Assembly: GCF_001425485.1 (NCBI RefSeq)
Contig: NZ_LMQW01000023.1
Location: 62,457 to 126,456, forward strand
Source of the DNA: Aureimonas sp. Leaf427
Lineage (GTDB): Bacteria > Pseudomonadota > Alphaproteobacteria > Rhizobiales > Rhizobiaceae
Length of the DNA stretch: 64,000 nucleotides
Reading direction: 5' to 3'
Part shown: piece by piece, positions 36,086-46,289 of the stretch
Position numbering within the stretch: the stretch's first letter is position 1
How the letters are laid out: the number at the start of each line of letters is the position of its first letter
The notes under the pieces: generated by a model
The model's input: the letters and a program-made list of their open reading frames with translations, nothing else
Databases searched by the model: none
Told to the model about the DNA's origin: nothing
Position numbers and translations under genes: made by a program

Positions 36086-36111
36086 GACACTTAGCGACCC
36101 GCCTCGGCATG

Positions 36112-36126
36112 CTAACCATTTGTTAA
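36112..36126 (+). promoter_or_regulatory. Near-consensus CtrA box upstream of bamA
   Basis: CTAA-N7-TTAA (CTAACCATTTGTTAA) differs from the CtrA consensus TTAA-N7-TTAA by one base. It lies in the 203-bp rseP-bamA gap, about 165 bp before the bamA start. Confidence 0.4.
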
Positions 36127-36288
36127 CCATGTCTGAGGTGCGCGTGGCCGGGGTGCAACGGTTTTCCGATTCCTAAACAGGTTCCGTCCAGTTTGCTTGA
36201 ACGCCCGGTCAAAGCCGGTAAAAGGCAAGAGACGCAGGATGCCGTTTCGGTTTCCGTGCGAATGAGTATGTAAAAGGTGGTGAGGCCT

Positions 36289-38811
36289 ATGTCGGCTGGA
36301 TCAAAGCTTCTTCGGGCCGCATCGGCGATCGCTCTCTCCTCCACGGTCATGGCGACCGCGCTCGGAGTTCAGTTCGTCGGTACGACGACGGCCCAGGCGG
36401 CGCCGGTAAGCCGAATCGAGGTTCGGGGTAATCAGCGGGTCGAGGCCGACACGATCCGCGGCCTTCTCGCCATTCGCGCCGGACAGAACATCTCGGATGC
36501 CGATATCGACGAGGGCGTTCGCAAGCTCTACTCGACCGGCCTCTTCTCCGACGTTCGCATCAGCCAGAACGGCAGCACGGTCACGGTCGAGGTCGACGAG
36601 AACCAGATCGTCAACCAGGTCCTGTTCCAGGGCAATTCCAAGCTGAAGGACGAGCAGCTGAACGCGGTCGTGCAGACCGCCTCGCGCTCGCCCTACGCCG
36701 CCGCCCAGGCGCAGACGGACGTGGAGTCGATCCGAGAGGCCTATGTTCGCATCGGCCGCAGCGACGCCGTCGTTTCCGTCCGCACGCAGCCCGTCGACAA
36801 CAATCGCGTCAACGTCATCTTCGACGTCCAAGAAGGGGACCGCACGAAGATCGGCTCGATCACCTTCGTCGGCAACAACGCCTTCGGCGACGGCCGCCTG
36901 AAAGAGGTCATCGCCCTTCGCGAGACCGGCATCCTCTCCTTCATCCAGCGCAACGACATCTACGACGAGGATCGCCTGCGCTCCGACGAGGAGACGCTGC
37001 GCCGGTTCTACTACAATCGTGGCTATGCCGATTTCCGCATCGTCTCCGCTGTCGCCGAACTCGACGAGACGCAGAACAAGTACTTCATCACGATCACCCT
37101 CGACGAGGGCGAGCGCTACACCTACGGCGCCATCAACATCGACTCCACCATCCCGGGCGTCGATGCCGAGTCTCTGCGCAGCGAACTCGAGACCTCGACC
37201 GGCGACGTCTACAGCGCCCAGAAGGTCGAGGACACGCTGGTCGGCATCACGAATGCCGTCGCCTCGAAGGGCTATGCCTTCGCTCAGGTCACGCCGCGCG
37301 GCGATCGCGACTTCAACAACCGGACGATCTCGATCAACTACGTGATCGATCAGGGTCCGCGCGCCTATATCGAGCGTCTCGAAGTTCGCGGCAACACCAA
37401 GACCCGCGACTACGTCATCCGCCGCGAGTTCGACGTTTCCGAAGGCGACGCCTTCAATCAGGTTCTCGTGCAGCGCGCCAAGCAGCGGCTGGAGAATCTC
37501 GGCTTCTTCGAGAAGGTCAGCATCTCGACCGCGCCCGGCTCCGAGCCCGACCGCGTCATCGTGATCGTCGACGTGCAGGAGAAGTCGACCGGTGAGTTCT
37601 CGATCGGCGGCGGCTACACGACGGGCGGCGAAAGCGAAGGCCCGGTCGCCGAAATCGGCATCACCGAGCGCAACTTCCTCGGCCGCGGCCAGTTCGTGAA
37701 GGTCTCGGCCGGCTTCGGCGAGGACACGCGCAACTACCAGCTCTCCTTCACCGAGCCCTACTTCCTCGGGCGGCGTCTGGCGGCCGGCTTCGACATCTAT
37801 ACGAGCGAGAACAAGTCGGAGTCCTACGATGTCGAGCGTGTCGGCGGATCGCTCCGCTTGGCCGCGCCGATCACCGAGGATCTGACGGCCCAGGTCGCCT
37901 ACAACTTCAAGCAGGAAGAGTTCGGCGACAATATCGGCCTCAACCTCGGCTCCTACGCCTTCAACCCGACGACCAACCTCTATCAGCAGGTGACGCAGGG
38001 CACGGCCGGTTCGTCCGCGCTGTTCGCGACCTGCGACGCGCCGAACCCGCTCGGCGTCGTCTCCTCCGGTGCCGCAGGCCTCGGAATCGGTTTCGACAAC
38101 GCGCCGAAGTACACGCGCTCCGCCATCATCAACCAGGCGATCTGCGACAGCCCCTACACGACCTCGTCGATCTCCTACGCGCTGGCCTACAACACGCTCG
38201 ACTCCAACAAGGACCCGCGCAACGGCATCGCCGCGACGATCGGGCAGGAGGTCGCGGGCCTGGGCGGCGACGCGAACTTCGTGAAGACCACGGCGAAGGC
38301 GGCCTACTTCAAGCAGCTGCAGGAAGAGTACGATATCGTCGGCCAGCTCAGCGCCGGCGGCGGAAACGTCACGGGCCTTGGCGACGACCTTCGCGTCTTC
38401 GACAACTTCTTCAAGGGCCAGGACATCGTTCGCGGCTTCGAGACCAAGGGCATCGGCCCGCGTCAGTTCGAGCTGGACGCTCTCGGCAACCGCATCGGCG
38501 ACGGCGTCGCGATCGGCGGCGAGAACTACCTGAACGCATCGGCCGAGGCGACCTTCCCGCTGCCGGGCATCTCGCGCGATCTCGGCTTCCGCGGCGCGGT
38601 CTTCGCGGATGCCGGTACGCTTTGGGGTTCCGAATATGCCGGCGCCCGTGGCGTGGTCGGCGACGATCTGTCGGTGCGCGCTTCGGTCGGTATCGGCCTC
38701 AGCTGGGCCTCGCCGTTCGGCCCGCTGCGCGTCAACTACGCCTATCCGCTGGCCAAGGAAGAGTACGACGAGACGCAGGAGTTCTCGTTCGGCTTCTCCT
38801 CGCGCTTCTGA
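36289..38811 (+). CDS. bamA: Outer membrane protein assembly factor BamA
   Basis: BamA is the Omp85 core of the complex that inserts beta-barrel proteins into the outer membrane. The 840-residue protein has a signal peptide ([26 protein letters not shown]). Five POTRA domains follow (about residues 38-415; the first begins [20 protein letters not shown]). The C-terminal 16-strand barrel ends in Phe ([11 protein letters not shown]-type beta signal). The barrel carries the VRGF motif ([15 protein letters not shown]). ATG 36289 is chosen for its AAGGTGG site; two GTG codons just upstream are in frame. Confidence 0.96.
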   Translation: MSAGSKLLRAASAIALSSTVMATALGVQFVGTTTAQAAPVSRIEVRGNQRVEADTIRGLLAIRAGQNISDADIDEGVRKLYSTGLFSDVRISQNGSTVTVEVDENQIVNQVLFQGNSKLKDEQLNAVVQTASRSPYAAAQAQTDVESIREAYVRIGRSDAVVSVRTQPVDNNRVNVIFDVQEGDRTKIGSITFVGNNAFGDGRLKEVIALRETGILSFIQRNDIYDEDRLRSDEETLRRFYYNRGYADFRIVSAVAELDETQNKYFITITLDEGERYTYGAINIDSTIPGVDAESLRSELETSTGDVYSAQKVEDTLVGITNAVASKGYAFAQVTPRGDRDFNNRTISINYVIDQGPRAYIERLEVRGNTKTRDYVIRREFDVSEGDAFNQVLVQRAKQRLENLGFFEKVSISTAPGSEPDRVIVIVDVQEKSTGEFSIGGGYTTGGESEGPVAEIGITERNFLGRGQFVKVSAGFGEDTRNYQLSFTEPYFLGRRLAAGFDIYTSENKSESYDVERVGGSLRLAAPITEDLTAQVAYNFKQEEFGDNIGLNLGSYAFNPTTNLYQQVTQGTAGSSALFATCDAPNPLGVVSSGAAGLGIGFDNAPKYTRSAIINQAICDSPYTTSSISYALAYNTLDSNKDPRNGIAATIGQEVAGLGGDANFVKTTAKAAYFKQLQEEYDIVGQLSAGGGNVTGLGDDLRVFDNFFKGQDIVRGFETKGIGPRQFELDALGNRIGDGVAIGGENYLNASAEATFPLPGISRDLGFRGAVFADAGTLWGSEYAGARGVVGDDLSVRASVGIGLSWASPFGPLRVNYAYPLAKEEYDETQEFSFGFSSRF

Positions 38812-38818
38812 CGGGAAG

Positions 38819-38840
38819 GGAAGGCGCTTCGGCGCCTTCC
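38819..38840 (+). promoter_or_regulatory. UUCG-tetraloop hairpin between bamA and lpxD
   Basis: GGAAGGCGC-TTCG-GCGCCTTCC is a perfect 9-bp stem closed by a C(UUCG)G tetraloop, one of the most stable RNA loops. It starts 8 nt after the bamA stop and ends 6 nt before the lpxD ATG, with no T-run. Confidence 0.7.
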
Positions 38841-38846
38841 GCCATC

Positions 38847-39923
38847 ATGTCGGACGATCGTTTTTTTCCCAAGGGAGCGGGTCTCTCGCTATCGCGCCTC
38901 GCCGACCTCGTCGGCGGGGCTTTGCGTGATGGCGCCGACGGATCGGCGGAGATCGACGGGCTGGCCCCGCTCGACGAGGCCGGTTCGCGAGACGTCAGCT
39001 TTTTCGACAACCTGCGATACACGGCGGACCTCGCCGCGACCAAAGCCGGCTGCGTCCTCGTCGCCAAGCGCAGCGTCGCGCTGGTGCCCGATGAGATCGC
39101 GGCCATCGTCGTGTCGCAGCCGGCATCGGCCTTCGCCGTAGTCGGGCGTGCGCTGTTTCCGGCCGCTCTCCAGCCTGTCTCCTTCTCCGGGTTCACGGGC
39201 GTCTCGCCGCTCGCATCGGTTCATCCGACGGCGGCTCTGGAAGACGACGTGACGATCGAGGCGGGTGCCGTGGTCGGGGCGAATGCCGCGATTGGCCGGG
39301 GAACGATCGTCGGGCCGGGCGCAGTGGTCGGGCCGGGCTGCCAGATCGGGCGCGAGAGCCGCATCGGCGCGCACACGACGATCCAGCACGCCTTGATCGG
39401 AAATCGCGTGATCCTGCATTCCGGCGTCTGCCTCGGGCAGGACGGTTTCGGCTATGCCGCGGGTCCGAAGGGCATCTTGAAGGTCGTTCAGGTCGGCCGC
39501 GTCATCGTCCAGGACGATGTCGAGATCGGCGCAGGCACGACCATCGATCGCGGCGCGATCCGCGATACGGTGATCGGCGAAGGCACGAAGATCGATAATC
39601 AGGTCCAGATCGGCCACAACGTTCGGATCGGACGGAACTGTTTGATCGTGGCGCAGGTTGGGATCGCCGGAAGCGCCACGCTGGGCGACGGCGTCTCGAT
39701 CGGCGGAAAGAGCGGCGTGAACGGTCATGTGACCATCGGCGACGGCGCTCAGATCGCCGGCGCGAGCATCGTGGCGAGCGATATGCCGGCCAAGGCACGA
39801 TGGGGCGGCACGCCCGCCAAGCCCGTGAGGGACTGGTTCCGGGAGATCACCTGGATCAGCATGGCGGCTAAGTCCGGACGAGCGACTGGAGGACAGGATG
39901 AACGACGCGACGACGACGCTTGA
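38847..39923 (+). CDS. lpxD: UDP-3-O-(3-hydroxyacyl)glucosamine N-acyltransferase LpxD
   Basis: LpxD adds the second 3-hydroxyacyl chain in lipid A synthesis. The 358-residue protein has an N-terminal uridine-binding domain ([42 protein letters not shown]) and a left-handed parallel beta-helix of hexapeptide repeats (about 110-320), including the catalytic His region [14 protein letters not shown] short C-terminal tail extends past the usual REITW end. ATG 38847 is the first good start. No strong ribosome site is visible; a stable hairpin lies just upstream. fabZ starts inside its last codons. Confidence 0.94.
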   Translation: MSDDRFFPKGAGLSLSRLADLVGGALRDGADGSAEIDGLAPLDEAGSRDVSFFDNLRYTADLAATKAGCVLVAKRSVALVPDEIAAIVVSQPASAFAVVGRALFPAALQPVSFSGFTGVSPLASVHPTAALEDDVTIEAGAVVGANAAIGRGTIVGPGAVVGPGCQIGRESRIGAHTTIQHALIGNRVILHSGVCLGQDGFGYAAGPKGILKVVQVGRVIVQDDVEIGAGTTIDRGAIRDTVIGEGTKIDNQVQIGHNVRIGRNCLIVAQVGIAGSATLGDGVSIGGKSGVNGHVTIGDGAQIAGASIVASDMPAKARWGGTPAKPVRDWFREITWISMAAKSGRATGGQDERRDDDA

Positions 39924-40383
39924 GAGCCTTGATATCCTGAAGATTCTCGAGCTTTTGCCGCATCGCTATCCTTTCCTGATGGTGGATCGGATCATCGAGA
40001 TCGACGCTGATCGCAGCGCCGTCGGCATCAAGAACGTGACGGCGAACGAGCCGCATTTCCTCGGCCATTTTCCGGGTGCGCCGGTCATGCCGGGTGTTCT
40101 CATCATCGAGGGCATGGCGCAGACGGCCGGAGCCATCTGCACGCGCTCGATGGGGAAGGGCGTGCCGCAGCTCGTCTATTTCATGACGATCGACAATGCC
40201 AAGTTCCGCCGCCCCGTCGTGCCGGGCGATCGGCTCGAATATCACGTCAAGCAGACCAAGAAGCGCGGCAATATCTGGAAGTTCGACTGCGTCGGTCTCG
40301 TCGACGGCACGAAGGTCGCGGAGGCGACGGTGAGTGCCATGCTCGTCCCGCGCGATCCCGCTGCGCCGGACGCCGAAGCATGA
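39898..40383 (+). CDS. fabZ: 3-hydroxyacyl-ACP dehydratase FabZ
   Basis: FabZ dehydrates 3-hydroxyacyl-ACP in fatty acid elongation and competes with lipid A enzymes for the same substrate. The 161-residue hot-dog-fold protein has catalytic H57 and E71 in [24 protein letters not shown]. The ATG lies 26 nt inside the end of lpxD with a TGGAGGACAGG site, so translation is coupled. lpxA overlaps its stop by 4 nt. Confidence 0.97.
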   Translation: MNDATTTLESLDILKILELLPHRYPFLMVDRIIEIDADRSAVGIKNVTANEPHFLGHFPGAPVMPGVLIIEGMAQTAGAICTRSMGKGVPQLVYFMTIDNAKFRRPVVPGDRLEYHVKQTKKRGNIWKFDCVGLVDGTKVAEATVSAMLVPRDPAAPDAEA

Positions 40384-41177
40384 CCATTCACCCCTCCGCC
40401 ATCATCGAGGATGGCGCCACGCTCGGCGACGATGTCGAGATCGGCCCGTTCTGCCATATCGGGCCGCAGGTGACGCTGGGGACAGGGGCTCGCCTGCGGT
40501 CGCACGTCGTCATTTCCGGCAACACGACGATCGGCGTGAACGCCAACATCTACCCCTTCGCGTCGCTTGGTCATGCGCCGCAGCACCTGAAGTACAAGGG
40601 CGAGGACACGCGCCTGATCATCGGCGACAACTGCCTGATCCGCGAATCCGTCACGATGAATCCCGGCACGGTGCAGGGTCACTCCGAGACGAAGATCGGG
40701 AACGACTGCGCCTTTCTGACCGGCGCCCATGTCGCCCACGACTGCGTGGTCGGGGACCGGGTGACGCTGATCAACAACGTGATGCTGGCCGGCCATTGCG
40801 TCGTCGGCGATTTCGCGACGATCGCCGGCGGGTCGGGCATCCACCAGTTCACCCGCATCGGCCACCACGCCTATATCGGCGGCATGGCGGCCGTCGAAGG
40901 CGACGTGATCCCGTTCGGGATGGTGCTCGGCAACCGCGCCTATCTTTCCGGCCTGAACGTCATCGGCATGAAGCGCGCGGGCTTCAACCGAGATGCCGTG
41001 CGCAATGTGCGCAAAGCCTACCGCATGCTCTTTTCCGACGATCTCACCTTTCGCGAGAACATGGACGAGGTGCAGAGCGAGTATCCGGAGGACCCGCTCG
41101 TTCAGGATCTCCTCGGCTTCATTCGCTCCGGCGGCGACCGCGCCATCTGCTTCCCGCGGCACAGCCGCCCGGCGTGA
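40380..41177 (+). CDS. lpxA: Acyl-ACP--UDP-N-acetylglucosamine O-acyltransferase LpxA
   Basis: LpxA catalyses the first step of lipid A synthesis. The 265-residue trimeric beta-helix protein begins [29 protein letters not shown] and has the catalytic His in [13 protein letters not shown], plus [21 protein letters not shown] in the C-terminal helical domain. The ATGA overlap with fabZ and GTGA overlap with lpxI show tight coupling of the lipid A genes. Confidence 0.97.
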   Translation: MTIHPSAIIEDGATLGDDVEIGPFCHIGPQVTLGTGARLRSHVVISGNTTIGVNANIYPFASLGHAPQHLKYKGEDTRLIIGDNCLIRESVTMNPGTVQGHSETKIGNDCAFLTGAHVAHDCVVGDRVTLINNVMLAGHCVVGDFATIAGGSGIHQFTRIGHHAYIGGMAAVEGDVIPFGMVLGNRAYLSGLNVIGMKRAGFNRDAVRNVRKAYRMLFSDDLTFRENMDEVQSEYPEDPLVQDLLGFIRSGGDRAICFPRHSRPA

Positions 41178-42061
41178 CCGCGCTGGACCAGCCGGGCGTC
41201 GCGCCCGCGCGAGACGGTGAACCGCTCGCGGTCATCGCCGGCGGCGGCGATCTCCCCCGGATCGTCGCGGACATGGCGAGGCAGCGCGGGTTCGCGCCTC
41301 GCATCCTGGCGGTCGGCGACGGCATCGGGCTGGACTGGGCACCCTATCCGGCCTCCGACATGGCCTGGGGCCGTCTCGGCGACGCTTTCGGACATCTCAA
41401 ATCGAGCGGCGTCCGGCGGATGGTTCTTTGTGGCACCGTATCGGTGCGGCCGGACTTTCGCGCGATCTGGCCGAGTCTCAAGACCCTGACGCTTCTGCCG
41501 CAGATTTTCCAGGTGATCCGGGGCGGGGACGATTCGCTTCTGCGCGCGGCGGCCAAGGCTTTCGAGAAGCGCGGTTTCGAGCTTTTAGCGGTTCAGGAAG
41601 TGGCGCCGGAACTGATCATGCCGCTTGGTCTCATCTCGCGTCGTGGTTATTCCTCGGCCCATGAAGCCGCGATCCGGCGTGGTTTCGAGGCCGCCCATGC
41701 GCTCGGTGCTCTCGATGTCGGGCAGGCGGTCGTCGCCTCGAAGGATCGGGTGATCGCGCTCGAGGGCATCGAGGGAACGCGCGAAATGCTCGGCCGGGTC
41801 GCCGATCTGCGCCGTCGCGGCCGCATCGGCAGTGCCGAGCACATGGTCCTGGTAAAGGGCGTGAAGCCGACGCAGGATCTTCGCTTCGATCTGCCGAGCG
41901 TCGGGCGCGCGACGATCGAGGAGGCCGCTGCGGCCGGAATCGCAGGTATCGCGCTCAGCGCGGGCCGTGCCCTCGTGATCGGTTTCGACGATGTCGTCCG
42001 CGAGGCCGATCGGAACGGCATCTTCGTGACGGGCGTCGCAAGCGGAGAGGTCCGGGCATGA
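41174..42061 (+). CDS. lpxI: UDP-2,3-diacylglucosamine diphosphatase LpxI
   Basis: LpxI hydrolyses UDP-2,3-diacylglucosamine to lipid X and replaces LpxH in alphaproteobacteria. The 295-residue protein shows PLAVIAGGGDLPRIVADMARQRGF at the N-terminus, then VRRMVLCGTVSVRPDF and the catalytic domain LVKGVKPTQDLRFDLPSVGRATIEEAAAAGIAGIALSAGRALVI with its conserved Asp. It starts with GTG 41174, overlapping the lpxA stop by 4 nt. lpxB overlaps its own stop. Confidence 0.95.
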   Translation: MTALDQPGVAPARDGEPLAVIAGGGDLPRIVADMARQRGFAPRILAVGDGIGLDWAPYPASDMAWGRLGDAFGHLKSSGVRRMVLCGTVSVRPDFRAIWPSLKTLTLLPQIFQVIRGGDDSLLRAAAKAFEKRGFELLAVQEVAPELIMPLGLISRRGYSSAHEAAIRRGFEAAHALGALDVGQAVVASKDRVIALEGIEGTREMLGRVADLRRRGRIGSAEHMVLVKGVKPTQDLRFDLPSVGRATIEEAAAAGIAGIALSAGRALVIGFDDVVREADRNGIFVTGVASGEVRA

Positions 42062-43218
42062 CGAAGGTCGCATTCATCGTCGGCGAGCATTCGGGCGACC
42101 GCATCGGCGCCGATCTCATTCGCGGCCTCAGAAACCGCCTGGGCTCAGAGCTTGAGGTCATCGGGCTCGCGGGCGATGCGATGGAGGCCGAGGGACTCCG
42201 GTCGCTGTTCAACATCGACGAGCTGTCGATCATCGGGGCCGGGGCGATCGTCGCGCGCCTGCCGCAGCTTCTGTGGCGGCTCGACCAGACGACGCGCCAT
42301 CTTCTCCGCGAGAATCCCGACGTGCTCGTCGTGATCGACAGCTTCGCTTTTTCCCACCGGATCGCTCGCCGCGTGCGCAAGGCTCGGCCGGACATTCCGA
42401 TCGTCAACTACGTGCCGCCCGCCGTCTGGGCCTACCGGCCGGAACGGGCCGGGGACATGACGGCCTATATCGACCGGGCCATTTCCGCCTTTCCGTTCGA
42501 GCCGGATGTCTACCGGGCGCTCGGCGGCCCGCCCTCGACCTATGTCGGCCATCCGCTGATGGGCGACCGCCATTTGACGGCGATCCGCGAGCGGCTGGAG
42601 GGCGAGCCGGTGCGCCGCTTGCCGGGAACCCCGCCGACGCTGCTCGTCCTGCCGGGTTCGCGCCGTGGAGAGGTTGCCCGGCTCGGTGCCGATTTCGGGC
42701 GGACGCTGGCCGTTCTGGCCGAGCGCCTGCCGGGGTTGGAGGCCGTGCTGCCCGCCGTGCCGCGCCTGCGTGAGACGATCGAGGCGGAGGTGCGCGGCTG
42801 GGCGGTGAAGCCCGAGATCGTGCACGGCGACGAAGCGAAGTGGGAAGCCTTCGGCCGGGCCGATGCGGCGCTGGCGGCCTCCGGCACGGTCAGCCTCGAA
42901 CTCGCCCTCGCCGGTGTTCCGATGGCGCTTGCCTATCGCCTGGACCCACTCGCCTATCGGCTGCGCCATCTCATCTCCGGCTGGACCGCCGCACTGCCGA
43001 ACTACATCGTGGATCACGCGCTCGTCCCCGAGCACTTCCACGAGTTCGTTCGCCCGGAGCTTCTGTCGCGCAAGCTGGAGCGGCTCCTGACGGACACGCC
43101 GGAGCGGCACGCTCAGTTGGAGGGCTTCGCCGAAATCCGCCGGCGCATGGCGATCGACCGGCCGCCGGGCGAAGCGGCGGCGGAGATCGTGCTCGGCGCC
43201 ATCCAATCCAGAATCTGA
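42058..43218 (+). CDS. lpxB: Lipid-A-disaccharide synthase LpxB
   Basis: LpxB, a GT19 glycosyltransferase, joins lipid X to UDP-diacylglucosamine. The 386 residues show VAFIVGEHSGDRIGADLIRGL at the N-terminus, IDSFAFSHRIARRVRKARPDIPIVNYVPPAVWAYRPERA, YVGHPLMGDR, LLVLPGSRRGEVARL and ALAASGTVSLELALAGVPMALAYR. It closes the lpxD-fabZ-lpxA-lpxI-lpxB cluster (4-nt overlap with lpxI) and is followed by a terminator. Confidence 0.97.
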   Translation: MTKVAFIVGEHSGDRIGADLIRGLRNRLGSELEVIGLAGDAMEAEGLRSLFNIDELSIIGAGAIVARLPQLLWRLDQTTRHLLRENPDVLVVIDSFAFSHRIARRVRKARPDIPIVNYVPPAVWAYRPERAGDMTAYIDRAISAFPFEPDVYRALGGPPSTYVGHPLMGDRHLTAIRERLEGEPVRRLPGTPPTLLVLPGSRRGEVARLGADFGRTLAVLAERLPGLEAVLPAVPRLRETIEAEVRGWAVKPEIVHGDEAKWEAFGRADAALAASGTVSLELALAGVPMALAYRLDPLAYRLRHLISGWTAALPNYIVDHALVPEHFHEFVRPELLSRKLERLLTDTPERHAQLEGFAEIRRRMAIDRPPGEAAAEIVLGAIQSRI

Positions 43219-43252
43219 CAGGCGCCCGGATCAGGCGAATGTCTCCAAATGC

Positions 43253-43276
43253 AAACGGGCGCCGAGGCGCCCGTTT
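43253..43276. terminator. Bidirectional terminator between lpxB and gltA
   Basis: A perfect 11-bp inverted repeat (AAACGGGCGCC / GGCGCCCGTTT) with a minimal 2-nt centre is flanked by A- and T-rich tails and separates convergent genes. Confidence 0.88.
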
Positions 43277-43299
43277 CGTTATCTGGCTGCGGTCGTTCG

Positions 43300-44592
43300 T
43301 CAGCCGCGCGCGGCGACGGGCTTGTAGTCGCGAAGCGTCGCGCCGGTGTAGAGCTGACGCGGACGACCGATGCGCTGATGCGGGTCCTCGATCATTTCCT
43401 TCCACTGCGCGATCCAGCCGACGGTGCGGGCGACCGCGAAGAGCACGGTGAACATGGTCGTGGGGAAGCCCAGCGCCTTCAGCGTGATGCCGGAATAGAA
43501 GTCGACGTTCGGATAGAGCTTCTTTTCGACGAAGTAGGGGTCGTGAAGCGCGATCTGCTCGAGCTCCATCGCGACTTCCAGAAGCGGATCGTCCTTGATG
43601 CCGAGCTCGTCCAGAACCTCGTGGCAGGTCTGCTGCATGATCTTCGCGCGGGGATCGTAGTTCTTGTAGACGCGATGCCCGAAGCCCATCAGGCGGAACG
43701 GGTCGTTCTTGTCCTTGGCGCGGGCGATGTATTCGGGAATGCGGTCCTTCGTGCCGATCTCCGTCAGCATGTTCAGCGCCGCCTCGTTCGCGCCGCCATG
43801 CGCGGGGCCCCAGAGACAGGCGATGCCGGCGGCGACGCAGGCGAAGGGGTTGGCGCCCGACGAGCCGGCCAGTCGGACGGTCGAGGTCGAGGCGTTCTGC
43901 TCGTGATCGGCATGGAGGATGAAGATCCGATCCATGGCGCGGGCGAGAACCGGGTTGATCTTGTAGGGTTCGCAGGGAACCGCGAAGCACATGTGCAGGA
44001 AGTTTTCCGCGTAGGAGAGATCGTTGCGCGGATAAACGAAGGGCTGGCCCACATGGTACTTGTAGGCCATGGCGGCGAGCGTCGGCGTCTTGGCGACCAT
44101 GCGGATCGAGGCGACCATGCGCTGGTGCGGATCGGCGATGTCAGTGGAATCGTGATAGAAGGCGGAGAGCGCGCCGACCGAGCCGACCATGACGGCCATC
44201 GGATGCGCGTCGCGGCGGAAGCCGGAGTAGAAGCGCGACATCTGCTCGTGCACCATCGTGTGGCGCGTCACGCGATAGATGAAGTCGCTCTTTTCGCGGG
44301 CCGAGGGCAGCTCGCCATAGAGAAGGAGATAGCAGGTCTCCAGGAAATCGCCCTGCTCGGCGAGCTGGTCGATCGGGTAGCCACGATGCAGAAGAACGCC
44401 TTCGTCGCCGTCGATATAGGTGATCTTCGATTCGCAGGAAGCGGTCGAGGAGAACCCGGGATCGTAGGTAAAAACGCCGGTATCCTTATAAAGGGCCGTG
44501 ACGTCGACGACGTCCGGTCCCATCGTGCCGCTGCGCATTTCGAGGCTCGCGTTCTTCTCGCCCACCGCTATGCTTGCCGCGCGCTTCGTCAT
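43300..44592 (-). CDS. gltA: Citrate synthase
   Basis: This enzyme condenses oxaloacetate and acetyl-CoA at the entry of the TCA cycle. The 430-residue type II enzyme has the catalytic pattern [47 protein letters not shown] and [18 protein letters not shown]. The N-terminal small domain typical of hexameric, NADH-sensitive enzymes is present ([16 protein letters not shown] region). ATG 44592 has an AAGGGG site. It lies 147 bp downstream of gltX on the same strand. Confidence 0.97.
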   Translation of the reverse strand: MTKRAASIAVGEKNASLEMRSGTMGPDVVDVTALYKDTGVFTYDPGFSSTASCESKITYIDGDEGVLLHRGYPIDQLAEQGDFLETCYLLLYGELPSAREKSDFIYRVTRHTMVHEQMSRFYSGFRRDAHPMAVMVGSVGALSAFYHDSTDIADPHQRMVASIRMVAKTPTLAAMAYKYHVGQPFVYPRNDLSYAENFLHMCFAVPCEPYKINPVLARAMDRIFILHADHEQNASTSTVRLAGSSGANPFACVAAGIACLWGPAHGGANEAALNMLTEIGTKDRIPEYIARAKDKNDPFRLMGFGHRVYKNYDPRAKIMQQTCHEVLDELGIKDDPLLEVAMELEQIALHDPYFVEKKLYPNVDFYSGITLKALGFPTTMFTVLFAVARTVGWIAQWKEMIEDPHQRIGRPRQLYTGATLRDYKPVAARG

Positions 44593-44739
44593 GCGTTTCC
44601 CCTTCTTCGAAAGCCGGTTGAGCGCGGGCTTTTGCACTGCACCCACCTGCGCAGCATTGCGTAGCGCAAAGCCGCAACGCCAGCAAGTTGGCCACGCAAC
44701 TCTGGCGCAAGCCTCTGCTTCACTCAGAAAAACAAACGA

Positions 44740-46161
44740 TTAGACCGCCTGGTCTTCCAATCTCGCCAGCGACTCTTCCCGGCCGAGAACGGCGAGAACG
44801 TCGAAGACGCCCGGCGATGTGGTCCGGCCGGTCAGAGCGGCGCGAAGCGGCTGGGCGGCCTTTCCGAGCTTCAGTCCTTCCGCTTCGGCGAACTCGCGGA
44901 CCACCGCTTCGAGCGCTGCCGGCGTCCACTCGGATGCGGCTGCGAGGCGCGGCGTCAGCTCCGCGACGATCCGGCGACCCTCGCCGTCGAGCAGCGCCTT
45001 GGCCGCGTCTTCCACGGCGAGGGGCCGCTCGGCGAAGAGATAGGCCGAGCTCTCGCAGAGCTCGACGAGCGTCTTCGCCCGCTCCTTCAGGCCCGGCATG
45101 GCGGCGGTCAGCTTCTCTCGGATTTCGGCATCCGGCCGACCTTTGAGAATCGATCCGTTGGAAAGATGGTCGCGCTCGACCATCAGGGTTTCGACAAGTT
45201 CCTCGTCGGAACTGCCGCGGATGTGATGGCCGCTGAGGGCGTTCAGCTTGGCGAAGTCGAAGCGGGAGGCGCCCTTGTTGATGTCGGCGGTGTCGAACCA
45301 GGAGATCATGTTCTCCATCGACATGATCTCGTCGTCGCCGTGGCTCCAGCCGAGGCGGGCGAGATAGTTGAGGAGGGCTTTGGGCATATAGCCCATCTCG
45401 CGATAGGCCTCGACGCCGAGCGCCCCGTGGCGCTTGGAGAGCTTGGCGCCGTCGGCGCCGTGGATCAGCGGGATATGCGCCATGACGGGAATGTCCCAGC
45501 CCATGGCCTGATAGATGAGCGTCTGGCGCCCCGCATTTGTCAGATGGTCGTCGCCGCGAACGATGTGGGTGACGCCCATGTCGTGGTCGTCGACGACGAC
45601 GGCATGCATGTAGGTGGGCGTGCCGTCGGAGCGCAGCAGCACGAAATCGTCGAGGTCGCGGTTGGGGAAGCGCACATCCCCCTGCACCACGTCGCGAACC
45701 AGGGTCTCGCCGTTCTGCGGCGCGCGGATGCGGATCACGTAGGGTGCGCCTTCCGGCGCCTCCGCGGGATCGCGATCCCGCCAGCGGCCGTCATAGCGCG
45801 GCGGGCGCTTCTCGGCCTTGGCCTTCTCGCGCATCTCCTCCAGCTCCGCCTGCGTGGCGAAGCACTTGTAGGCTTTGCCCTCCGCCACCAGCGCCTCGGC
45901 GACCTCGCGGTGCCGCGGGGCGCGCTCGAACTGCGAGATCGGCGGCTCGTCCGCCTCGAGCCCGAGCCAGGAGAGGCCCTCGATGATCGCCGTAACCGCG
46001 GCCTCGCTGGAGCGCTCCCGATCGGTGTCCTCGATGCGCAGCAGCATGCGCCCGCCCGTGTGGCGGGCGTAGAGCCAGTTGAAGAGGGCCGTTCGCGCGC
46101 CGCCGATATGGAGATAGCCGGTCGGGGAGGGTGCGAAGCGGGTGACGACGCGATCCGTCAT
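44740..46161 (-). CDS. gltX: Glutamate--tRNA ligase
   Basis: This class I aminoacyl-tRNA synthetase has 473 residues. The HIGH-type motif is [23 protein letters not shown] and the KMSKS-type motif is [25 protein letters not shown] and [20 protein letters not shown] are also diagnostic. Many alphaproteobacteria have two such enzymes, one of which may charge tRNA-Gln with glutamate for later amidation; sequence alone does not tell which this is. ATG 46161 begins directly at the Rossmann fold. It is divergent from comEC, with 128 bp between starts. Confidence 0.97.
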   Translation of the reverse strand: MTDRVVTRFAPSPTGYLHIGGARTALFNWLYARHTGGRMLLRIEDTDRERSSEAAVTAIIEGLSWLGLEADEPPISQFERAPRHREVAEALVAEGKAYKCFATQAELEEMREKAKAEKRPPRYDGRWRDRDPAEAPEGAPYVIRIRAPQNGETLVRDVVQGDVRFPNRDLDDFVLLRSDGTPTYMHAVVVDDHDMGVTHIVRGDDHLTNAGRQTLIYQAMGWDIPVMAHIPLIHGADGAKLSKRHGALGVEAYREMGYMPKALLNYLARLGWSHGDDEIMSMENMISWFDTADINKGASRFDFAKLNALSGHHIRGSSDEELVETLMVERDHLSNGSILKGRPDAEIREKLTAAMPGLKERAKTLVELCESSAYLFAERPLAVEDAAKALLDGEGRRIVAELTPRLAAASEWTPAALEAVVREFAEAEGLKLGKAAQPLRAALTGRTTSPGVFDVLAVLGREESLARLEDQAV

Positions 46162-46289
46162 GGAGATGTCCGTGATTGGGTGAACGGGCCGGTCTTGCCG
46201 GGTGCGGCCGACGATTTCCATCGGCTTTCGATCGGCGGTGTGTAGCATAGGGCCGAAGAGAGACAAGCAGCGGCCGGAGGGCGAGAGGG

